Of a DNA stretch of 64,000 nt, positions 41,097 to 48,346 are shown piece after piece. The notes beneath the pieces are model-generated. The model had not been told where the DNA came from. It ran no database searches and saw only the letters and a list, made by a program, of their open reading frames with translations. The translations under genes and the position numbers were made by a program. Position 1 is the first letter of the stretch, and each line of letters begins with the position of its first letter. The DNA comes from Moraxellaceae bacterium (GTDB lineage: Bacteria > Pseudomonadota > Gammaproteobacteria > Pseudomonadales > Moraxellaceae): assembly GCA_029237815.1 (NCBI GenBank), contig JAQZBP010000002.1, forward strand, positions 391,307 to 455,306. Reading direction: 5' to 3'.

Positions 41097-41112
41097 TCAA
41101 GTGAATCCCGCC

Positions 41113-41484
41113 ATGACCGTTGAAGAGAAAGCCCGCCACGGGCGCACCGCCGCCACCGTTTTCCTGGGCCTGCTGCTGGCCGCGCTCCTGCTGCAGACCC
41201 TGCTGCAGCCGCTGCCCGCCGCCGCCATGGCCTTCATGGTCGCGGTGAAGCTGCTGCCGCTGTCCATTTTTCTACCCCTGCTCTGGCGGGGGCGCACGCA
41301 GAGCGTCCTCTGGTTCAGCATGTTCCTGATGCCGTATTTCTGCTGGGCCATCCTCGGCGCCTTCGTGCCCGGAACGGAGGGCCTCGTGGCGATGCTGGTC
41401 GCACTGTTGATCGCCGCCTGCTTCAGCGCGTCGATGCTGCTGATCCGCTGGCAGCGCGCTGCCGGGCTCACACAAAACCCGTGA
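41113..41484 (+). CDS. DUF2069 family membrane protein
   Basis: A 123-residue protein with four hydrophobic segments (about 15-33, 38-56, 62-82 and 90-110) and the signature MPYFCWAILGAFVPGTEG of this family. It commonly follows wrbA in gammaproteobacteria. A GTG at 41101 is an alternative start; no strong ribosome site decides between them. Function unknown. Confidence 0.85.
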   Translation: MTVEEKARHGRTAATVFLGLLLAALLLQTLLQPLPAAAMAFMVAVKLLPLSIFLPLLWRGRTQSVLWFSMFLMPYFCWAILGAFVPGTEGLVAMLVALLIAACFSASMLLIRWQRAAGLTQNP

Positions 41485-41524
41485 ATCCATGCGGCACTTT
41501 TACGTTGCGTTCCTGAGCACCTTC

Positions 41525-41532
41525 TAGACTCA
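41525..41532 (+). promoter_or_regulatory. shared TAGACTCA element, lipoprotein 1
   Basis: The 8-mer TAGACTCA starts exactly 145 bp before the ATG, as in the paralogous downstream gene. TAGACT is a plausible -10 (4/6), but the -35 is poor. Confidence 0.35.
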
Positions 41533-41572
41533 TTCTCAACGGTACTGCACGTATCGCGAGCGTTGTCACACC

Positions 41573-41653
41573 CCCGCGCTAGCGCGGGTACGGGCGCGGG
41601 AGCGTCAAGGACTGATGCTCCCTGACATCACGGAGCGGGCCACCACGGCCCGC
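41573..41653 (+). repeat. two palindromes in the leader of lipoprotein 1
   Basis: A perfect 16-bp palindrome CCCGCGCT/AGCGCGGG (41573-41588) and a hairpin GCGGGCC/GGCCCGC (41635-41653) just before the AGGGAGG ribosome site. Both are in the predicted leader and could influence translation. Confidence 0.45.
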
Positions 41654-41669
41654 CGCAGGGAGGATCAGC

Positions 41670-43625
41670 ATGTCTCGATTCAGCGTCACCGCCATTGCCG
41701 GCACCATCGCCCTCAGCCTCGCAGGCTGCGCCTCCAGCCCGCCGCCTCTCAGTCCACTGGCCCTGCAGGCCGCGCAGCAGGAAGGCAGCCTGCAGTCGCT
41801 GTACGACCAGAACACCGCGCGTATCGCCGGCCAGAACCTCCGCACGGAGCGCGGGCGACAGGCACTAGACCAGCACAACCGCATGGGCAGCATGCTGGCA
41901 CAGAACCTGGAAGCCACCTTCCGCAAGGAACAGCAGCAGTTGACGCAGGACGGCCTCGTGCCCCTGCCGCTGATCGAGGCGCAGCGGGCACGTATCCCCG
42001 ACACCCTGCGCTGGGATCCGGCGGCCTACCGCCGCCTCACCGGTGAATTCGCCGCCATCCGCGACAAGACGCGCGCCGGCATCGCCGCCCGCCAGGACGA
42101 ACTCGCCCAGCTCGGCCCGAACGACGGGGTCAAGCGCACCGGCGTGCTCGCCAGCCTTGCCGCGCTCACCCGCGATCCACGCTATGAGCGTGAGCGCACC
42201 GACGTGCTGGCCGGCATGCGCCAGCGCATCGAAGAGGCGATCCAGAAGGAGCAGTACCCCGAGGCACGCCAGGCCATCAAGGAACTGCAGCAGATCACCC
42301 CCGACGATGCCGAATTGCGCGCGCGCATGACGCTGGTGAATACCCGCCTTTTCGAGCGCGAGATCTGGAACCTCCTCACGGAAGGCAAGGCGGACGACGC
42401 CTATGCGCGCTTCATGGCGCAGAGCGAAGCGCCGGAATTTCCCGAAATGCTGCAGCTGCTGGGCGGCTCAACCGGCGACATGGTGGCCTATTTCGTGGCG
42501 CAGGCCGGTACCGCCTTCAGCGAAAACCGCTATGCCGACACCTACCACCTGCTGAACCAGGTGCGCGACCTCCGCGCCCGGGCAAACGCCGAAGACAATC
42601 GTCCCCCGCAGGAGCAGGCTTTCCTGAAGACCATCCAGGAGCGCTACGTGAGCGCAGCCGAAGCCGGCAATATCGGGCTCGCGCTCGGCTACCTGAAGGT
42701 GATCGAACGCTTCGACCCGCAGTACCCCGGCCTGCAGGACAACCTGCGCGCCACGCAGGAACTGGCCCTGGCGAAGGCGACCCGCCGCATCGAGCTCAAG
42801 CCGTTCACGAATGCCACGGGCAATGCCGAGTTCGGCGGCGCGGTGGCCGCCAGCCTCACGGAGCATCTGTCGGCAAAAGTTCCCAAGGGCCTGCAGCTCC
42901 TCGATCAGAAGCCGGCCGAGCCGGCCAAGGTGAGCGAGGCCAAGCCCGGCAAGAAGAAAGGTCGCAAGGAAACGCCAAAGGCCGAGCCGATCGCAGCGGA
43001 CTATGTGATCCAGGGACAGATCCTCGAGTCCCGGGTGGATACCTCGCAGGAAGAAGGCAGCAATACGATGCGGGTCACCACCGGGAATGAAACGGTGGAT
43101 AACCCGGCCTACCTGGAGTGGGCCGCCCTGCCCGAAGACCAGCGCGGCGGGCAGCCGGCACCGGAGCCGACCATCACCCGCGAGGCCAGCGAGGACGTGA
43201 CGGTCAAGCTGCAGGTGCAGCGCAAGGTGGGCGTCGTCACCGCGTCCTTCCGACTGGTCGAGGCGGCGACGGGCAAGGTGCTGGCGTCCGGCTCCGAAAC
43301 GCTGCGCGAGGAAATCGCCGCCGAGGGCAACGAGGGCATGGAACGCGGGCAGTTCCGCCTGCCGCCGAAGCTGCCGACGCTGCCTGCCGACAGCGAGATA
43401 TTGCAGAAGCTCACCGCACGCATCTCCGGCGTGATCGGCGACAAGGTGGTCCAGCAGCTGCAGCGTCCCGAAGCACGCTATGCCGAGGCGGCCAAGCGCT
43501 TCGTCGAGGAGGGCAACCTGGCGCTGGCAGCGGACAACGAGGCCTACTCCTTCACGCTGGCGACACTGAACGGCCACGAAGCGTCCACGCAAACCCTGGA
43601 GCAATACGCCGTCAAGGCCCTCTAA
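41670..43625 (+). CDS. outer-membrane-type lipoprotein, helical N half and CsgG/LpoB-like C half (paralog 1)
   Basis: A 651-residue lipoprotein with signal and lipobox LAGCAS (Cys20). Residue Ser21 after the cysteine gives no inner-membrane retention signal. Residues 30-380 are helical and TPR-like. Residues about 375-600 carry features of the CsgG/LpoB fold: a conserved ELKPFTNATGNAEFGG start, ADYVIQGQILESRVD and ASFRLVEAATGKVLASGSE. The loop that in paralog 2 reads ERDQFQAILREKE is replaced by a Lys/Pro-rich stretch (about 415-440). It has a strong ribosome site and a tandem paralog downstream. No precise function can be given; a peptidoglycan-synthase activator or envelope scaffold is possible. 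Confidence 0.8.
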   Translation: MSRFSVTAIAGTIALSLAGCASSPPPLSPLALQAAQQEGSLQSLYDQNTARIAGQNLRTERGRQALDQHNRMGSMLAQNLEATFRKEQQQLTQDGLVPLPLIEAQRARIPDTLRWDPAAYRRLTGEFAAIRDKTRAGIAARQDELAQLGPNDGVKRTGVLASLAALTRDPRYERERTDVLAGMRQRIEEAIQKEQYPEARQAIKELQQITPDDAELRARMTLVNTRLFEREIWNLLTEGKADDAYARFMAQSEAPEFPEMLQLLGGSTGDMVAYFVAQAGTAFSENRYADTYHLLNQVRDLRARANAEDNRPPQEQAFLKTIQERYVSAAEAGNIGLALGYLKVIERFDPQYPGLQDNLRATQELALAKATRRIELKPFTNATGNAEFGGAVAASLTEHLSAKVPKGLQLLDQKPAEPAKVSEAKPGKKKGRKETPKAEPIAADYVIQGQILESRVDTSQEEGSNTMRVTTGNETVDNPAYLEWAALPEDQRGGQPAPEPTITREASEDVTVKLQVQRKVGVVTASFRLVEAATGKVLASGSETLREEIAAEGNEGMERGQFRLPPKLPTLPADSEILQKLTARISGVIGDKVVQQLQRPEARYAEAAKRFVEEGNLALAADNEAYSFTLATLNGHEASTQTLEQYAVKAL

Positions 43626-43640
43626 CCGCCTCCCGGCACA

Positions 43641-43670
43641 CGAAGCCACGCTCTTGCGTGGCTTTTTTCA
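43641..43670 (+). terminator. terminator of lipoprotein 1
   Basis: Stem AAGCCACG/CGTGGCTT, six-base loop, T-run, 17 bp after the stop. Confidence 0.85.
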
Positions 43671-43773
43671 TGATCAGGCAGTCAGCCCTCCCCTCCAGTA
43701 CCCCTCTCCCGCCTCTCACCGCGACTATCGCGCGCCGGGGAGGTTTCAGCTTTTCCCGGGCGGTCGCGACCGA

Positions 43774-43781
43774 TAGACTCA
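43774..43781 (+). promoter_or_regulatory. shared TAGACTCA element, lipoprotein 2
   Basis: TAGACTCA again starts 145 bp before the ATG. See the paralog at 41525. Confidence 0.35.
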
Positions 43782-43918
43782 GGCACCAGTCTGGGTAGAA
43801 GCACAGAAAAAGCATCCTTGCGCCGCGCCTGTCGTCCGGGCGCCGCAACGGACGGGAATTCAACTCCCCGGCTTCACCCTGATGACCCGCTTTTCGGCTT
43901 TCTTGCAGGGGATACCGC

Positions 43919-45859
43919 ATGTCACGTCTCACACTTACAGGGGTTGCCCTCGCCCTGTCCCTGGGAGGCTGCGCCTCCGGCCCGGCGCCCCTCACACAGC
44001 AGGAAATCCAGAGCGCCCAGCAGAATGGCAGCATGGAGTCACTCTACGACCAGTACGCTGCCCGCCTGGCCGGCCAGAAGCTGACCTCCACCGAGGGCCA
44101 GAAGGCCCTGGCCCAGCTCAACCAGCTCGGCGGCCAGCTGGCGCGCAAGCAGGAGCAGGAGATCCGCAGCGAGCTGAACCAGCAGGGGACGGCCAGCGGC
44201 CTCGTGCCCCTGCCGGTGATCGACGCCCAGATCGCCAAACTGCCCAATATCCAGAAATGGGCGCCGGAGAAACACACCCGGCTCGCCGCCGAACTGAACG
44301 AACTGCGCGGCCGCGTGCAGGCCCGCATCACCTCGCAGCAGAACCAGCTCGCCCGCCTGACCGAAAATGAAATGGGGCAACGGGTGGCCGTGCTGGATGA
44401 CCTCGCCAAGCTCACCGGCGACGATCGTTACACGCGCGAGCGCGTCGACGTGCTCGCCAACCTGCGCCGCAAGGCGGACGAAGCGCTGAAGGCCGAGCAA
44501 TACGGCGAGGCCAAGCAGGCGCTGACCGCCCTGCAGCAGGTGACACCGGAAGACCCGAGCATCGGCACGCAGATCACACTGGCCGATGCGCGACTGTTCG
44601 AGAAGAAGTTCTGGGACAGCCTGGCCGAAGGCCAGCTCGACGAGGCCTACACGCAGTTCATGAGCCTCGCCCAGACCAGGGAATTCCCGGAGATACTGAA
44701 GCGCCTGTCCAAGTCTTCCGATGACATGGTTGCCTACTTCGTCGCCCAGGGCGGCACGGCCCTGAGCGAAAACCGTCTTGCCGACGCCTACAAGCTGCTC
44801 AACCAGGCACGCGACCTGCGCAGCAAGACCCAGGGCAGCAATTCCGCGCGGCCGCCGCAGGAAGAGGCCTTCGTCAAGACGGTGTTCGAACGTCACCAAG
44901 CCGCCAACAAGGCCGGCCAGACCGGACTCGCGCTCGGCTACCTGAAGGTGGTGGAGCGCTTCCATCCGGACTATCCCGGCCTGCGCGCCAGCCTGCGCAC
45001 GACGCAGGATGCCACCCTGTCGCGTGCCACCAAGAAGGTGAGCACCGCGGCCTTCACCGATGCTGCCGGCAATGCCGAGTTTGGTGGCGCCGTGGCGGCC
45101 AAGGTCACGCAGCACCTCTTCGACAAGATTCCCAACGACATCCGCATCATCGAGCGCGACCAGTTCCAGGCGATCCTGCGCGAAAAGGAAATCGGCGCCT
45201 CGCAGCCGACCGAGCTGGCCTCCGCCGACCTGCTCATCCAGGGGAAGATCCTCGAGTCGCGCGTGGATACCACCGAGAACCGCAGCAAGAAAACGATGCG
45301 CGTGGTCACCGACACGGCCACCGCCAGCAACCCGGCCTACGAGCAGTGGTCCGCACTGACGGAAGCGCAGCGCGCGAAGCTGGCCGAGCCGGCACGCCTC
45401 GTGACGCAGGAAAAGAAAGAGGACGTCACCATCAACCTGCAGATCATGCGCAAGGTAGGCCTCATCTCCGCCTCCTATCGCCTGGTGGAGGCCAAGACCG
45501 GCAAGGTGCTCGCCACCGGCTCCGAAAGCGCGAAGGAAGAGTTCACGGACGAGGGCAACGAAGGCATCGAGCTCGGGCAGTTCCGCATGCCCTTCAAGCT
45601 CGCCAGCTTGCCGGCCGATACCGAGATCCTGCAGAAACTGATCGAGAAAATTTCCGGCGTCATCGGCGAGAAGCTGGTCCAGCAGCTGAAGAATCCGGAG
45701 TTGCGCTATGCCGAGGCCGCCAAGCGTTACGCCGACGAAGGCGATCCGGTCATGGCCGCTGAGAACGAGGCCTACTCTTTCGCGCTGGCCGCACTCAAGG
45801 GCCAGGACGTCGCCACCCAGCGCCTCGCGCTGGAGCAGTATGCACTGAAGGCGCCCTGA
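43919..45859 (+). CDS. outer-membrane-type lipoprotein, helical N half and CsgG/LpoB-like C half (paralog 2)
   Basis: A 646-residue lipoprotein with lipobox LGGCAS (Cys18). It aligns end to end by eye with paralog 1, including SLYDQ near the mature start, the TPR-like middle and LGYLKVVERFHPDYPGL. Its C-terminal domain is the more complete CsgG/LpoB-type: AAFTDAAGNAEFGG, RIIERDQFQAILREKE, ADLLIQGKILESRVD and YRLVEAKTGKVLATGSE. This fold is used by LpoB, CsgG and FlgT-like periplasmic partners. AGGGG lies seven bases before the ATG. It has its own terminator, so it is probably expressed apart from paralog 1. Confidence 0.82.
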   Translation: MSRLTLTGVALALSLGGCASGPAPLTQQEIQSAQQNGSMESLYDQYAARLAGQKLTSTEGQKALAQLNQLGGQLARKQEQEIRSELNQQGTASGLVPLPVIDAQIAKLPNIQKWAPEKHTRLAAELNELRGRVQARITSQQNQLARLTENEMGQRVAVLDDLAKLTGDDRYTRERVDVLANLRRKADEALKAEQYGEAKQALTALQQVTPEDPSIGTQITLADARLFEKKFWDSLAEGQLDEAYTQFMSLAQTREFPEILKRLSKSSDDMVAYFVAQGGTALSENRLADAYKLLNQARDLRSKTQGSNSARPPQEEAFVKTVFERHQAANKAGQTGLALGYLKVVERFHPDYPGLRASLRTTQDATLSRATKKVSTAAFTDAAGNAEFGGAVAAKVTQHLFDKIPNDIRIIERDQFQAILREKEIGASQPTELASADLLIQGKILESRVDTTENRSKKTMRVVTDTATASNPAYEQWSALTEAQRAKLAEPARLVTQEKKEDVTINLQIMRKVGLISASYRLVEAKTGKVLATGSESAKEEFTDEGNEGIELGQFRMPFKLASLPADTEILQKLIEKISGVIGEKLVQQLKNPELRYAEAAKRYADEGDPVMAAENEAYSFALAALKGQDVATQRLALEQYALKAP

Positions 45860-45880
45860 GTCGCGGCACACTCCGTTGCC

Positions 45881-45916
45881 ATGAAAAAGCCGCGCAATTG
45901 CGCGGCTTTTTCATGG
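45881..45916. terminator. bidirectional terminator (lipoprotein 2 / Ser-Thr kinase)
   Basis: A near-perfect 35-bp palindrome ATGAAAAAGCCGCGCAATT and its complement, between convergent genes. Confidence 0.9.
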
Positions 45917-45946
45917 GTGCGAGCTGCAGCGGCGCCGCAGGCCGCG

Positions 45947-47662
45947 CTACCTCGCCCTAGCCTGGCGCAGGCCCTCACGCGCCTCGCGATTGGCCGGATC
46001 GATCTTCAGGACCTGCTCGAAGCGCTGCACGGCGGTAGCGCTGTCGCCATCCTCCAGTGCGCGCTGCGCGCTGCCCAGCATGCCGCTGATGCGCAGCCGG
46101 GCAAGCGCGTCGGGTTCGCTGGCAGCGTTTGTGGCGATCCGCTCCTGCGCCACGGCCTGCACGACGGGGCGACTGGCTGCCGGCCGCACGGCTGGCGTCA
46201 CGACTGTCGATTCCACGACTGCCGGAGCCTGCTGCTCCGCTGTGCGCGCACCGGCGATGGCGCGTTCGAGATCCGGATGACCGGGATAAGCCGGTGCAAT
46301 GCTGCTTGCCTGCGCCAGCAGGGAGGCAGCCGCATCGGGATTGCCTGCCGCCAGTGCCGCATAAGCCTGCGCCTGCAGCGCTGCAAGGATTTTCTGAAGG
46401 CCGGCATTCGCGGCCGCATGACCCGGCTCCAGCTCCAGCACGCGGCGATAATGCGCCAGCGCATTGTCATCGGCCGGCGCCGTGAGGGCATTGCGCGACA
46501 ACGCCGCATCGCCCGACTGCAATGCACTCGCGACCTGCGCTGTCCGCGTACGGGCATCCGCATCCTGCTTTGCCCAATAACCGCCGCCTGCCGCCAGCAC
46601 CACCACCAGGCCGACGGCGGCGGCGATCTTGCCGGAGGCAGGCTTTACGGGTGCCGATACTGGCGTGGCGCTGGCCACCGCCGGCGATGCCGCAGCGGAG
46701 GGGGTCAATACGGTGGCATCAATGTCCGGTGCCGCGGCAACGGCCGGCGCGGGCGCCGACACAGGCGCCGCGGCCGCAACAGCGGCCACGGGCGCCCGCT
46801 TTGCCGCAGGTCGCACCACGGTGTTGTCATCCGCCGTCGCTTCACGCGGAGCATTGAAGTCGTAGGTCTTCTCAAGGGCATCGAGCTCGAGGACCAGCTT
46901 TGCCCCGCTCTGCGGGCGCTGGCCGGGCTGCTTGGCGAGCAGGCGGTCGAGCAGTGGCTGGAAGTGCGCCAGTCGACCCTCCAGCTTCGGCACCGGCGCG
47001 TTCATGTGTAGGATGCCGAGCGCGATGGCATCGGTGGCCTCGTAGGGCAGCCGTCCGGTCAGCATCTCGAAGAACACGACGCCAAGGCTGTAGAGGTCGG
47101 AGTCGGCATCCAGCGTCTGGCCGCGCGCCTGTTCAGGGCTCATGTATTTCGGGGTGCCCGCCACCATGCCCATCTGGGTCAGGTTGGCGTCGCCCTCGGT
47201 GGCCTTGGCAATACCGAAGTCAGTCAGCACGGCGCTGCCGTCGGCACGGAAAAGAATGTTGTCCGGCTTGATGTCCCGGTGCAGGTAGCCCTTGCCGTGC
47301 GCGAAATCCAGCGCCCGGGCCACGTCCCGTGTTATCTGCAGGGCCTCGCGGACGGTAATGCCCTCCTTCAGGCGTGCCTTGAGGTCGCCACCGGGGTGGT
47401 ACTCCATCGCAATGTAATAAGCACCATTCACTTCATTGACGTCGTAAACGGCCACGATGTGCGGATGCGAGATCTTCGCGACGATCTTGGCTTCGCGAAG
47501 GAAGCGTTCCCGAAAGCCCTCGTCTGCCGACAGCGCGGGCGCCATCACCTTCAGCGCCACGTCGCGCTCGAACTTCTCCTGCTCGGCAAGGTAGACGGTG
47601 GCCATGCCGCCCCTGCCCAGGATGCGCTTGATCGAATAGCCGGGAATGTCGAGTGTGCTCAT
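45947..47662 (-). CDS. transmembrane Ser/Thr protein kinase with extracytoplasmic TPR-like region
   Basis: A 571-residue PknB-type kinase. The catalytic domain (10-265) is complete: Gly loop GRGGMATVY (16-24), Lys38, HRDIKPDN with Asp130, DFG (148-150) and GTPKYMSPEQ. A Pro/Ala-rich linker (285-340) leads to one membrane helix (345-364). The periplasmic part (370-571) holds TPR-like helices and no PASTA repeats, so it is not a typical peptidoglycan sensor. It starts 6 bp after a lipoprotein gene on the same strand, so both form one operon. Confidence 0.94.
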   Translation of the reverse strand: MSTLDIPGYSIKRILGRGGMATVYLAEQEKFERDVALKVMAPALSADEGFRERFLREAKIVAKISHPHIVAVYDVNEVNGAYYIAMEYHPGGDLKARLKEGITVREALQITRDVARALDFAHGKGYLHRDIKPDNILFRADGSAVLTDFGIAKATEGDANLTQMGMVAGTPKYMSPEQARGQTLDADSDLYSLGVVFFEMLTGRLPYEATDAIALGILHMNAPVPKLEGRLAHFQPLLDRLLAKQPGQRPQSGAKLVLELDALEKTYDFNAPREATADDNTVVRPAAKRAPVAAVAAAAPVSAPAPAVAAAPDIDATVLTPSAAASPAVASATPVSAPVKPASGKIAAAVGLVVVLAAGGGYWAKQDADARTRTAQVASALQSGDAALSRNALTAPADDNALAHYRRVLELEPGHAAANAGLQKILAALQAQAYAALAAGNPDAAASLLAQASSIAPAYPGHPDLERAIAGARTAEQQAPAVVESTVVTPAVRPAASRPVVQAVAQERIATNAASEPDALARLRISGMLGSAQRALEDGDSATAVQRFEQVLKIDPANREAREGLRQARAR

Positions 47663-47668
47663 GACTGC

Positions 47669-48292
47669 CTACTTGTCCTGCTGGCCGAGCCAGTGGCGGA
47701 ATGCCTCGCGTTGCTCCGGAGAGGTGCGGCCCCATATGTCCTTCAGCAGGTCGAGATCGGTGACCGGTTGCGGCACTTGGCCCTGCGATTCAAAGGCCTT
47801 GCTGATCGTGTCGATAAGCGACGCCTCAGCATACGATTTCACTGCGGTGGACTCCGCCGCACTGGCGCCCTGGGCATCAAGCAGACGGAAGCTGGGGCTC
47901 TTCGAAAATTCGCGGGCAGCATCGCGGCTGGCCTGACGCGGCATGTCCAGGCGGTATTGCTGCCCCGCCTCCACGCGCACGCGCATCGCCGCCTGGCGCG
48001 AGCGGATGACGTCGTGCTCATCTGCGCCGATCTGGAAAAGCTGGACATAACGGAGGCTGAACACATGCTCGCCCGGCAACAGCGCGAGCCGGGTGCCGCT
48101 GCGCAGGAAGCCCGGCGGCGGCTCGCGACCGTCGATGGCCATGATCTCGATCTGCTCGGGCGCATCGACCAGCGCCACTTCGGCGACGGGCCGCTCGGGA
48201 CCTTCATAGGCCTTGATGGGCCCTGTCGAGACACACCCGGTCAGCAAAATCCCCGCCAGCGCAAGCGCTGCGATCCCGTACAGACGCACCAT
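47669..48292 (-). CDS. DUF2057-like lipoprotein
   Basis: A 207-residue lipoprotein with lipobox LTGCVS (Cys20). After the signal, IEIMAIDGREPP, TRLALLPGEHVFSLRYVQLF and GQQYRLDMPR followed by a FRLLDAQG strand recall the DUF2057 (YccT-like) family of small envelope proteins. The match was judged by eye. The C-terminal helical part (SPEQREAFRHWLGQQDK) is family-atypical. The ATG at 48292 is preferred to a TTG at 48307. It is directly followed by the kinase gene and may be its periplasmic partner. Confidence 0.65.
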   Translation of the reverse strand: MVRLYGIAALALAGILLTGCVSTGPIKAYEGPERPVAEVALVDAPEQIEIMAIDGREPPPGFLRSGTRLALLPGEHVFSLRYVQLFQIGADEHDVIRSRQAAMRVRVEAGQQYRLDMPRQASRDAAREFSKSPSFRLLDAQGASAAESTAVKSYAEASLIDTISKAFESQGQVPQPVTDLDLLKDIWGRTSPEQREAFRHWLGQQDK

Positions 48293-48311
48293 GAAAGACC
48301 CCGGCAAATGA

Positions 48312-48346
48312 AAATAAAAAAGGCCGCAAAGCGGCCTTTTTATCAG
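48312..48346. terminator. terminator after CSLREA protein 1 (bidirectional)
   Basis: A-tract, stem AAGGCCGC/GCGGCCTT, T-tract. The stem overlaps the short 50-bp gap before the lipoprotein-kinase operon, so that operon's promoter has little room. Confidence 0.85.
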
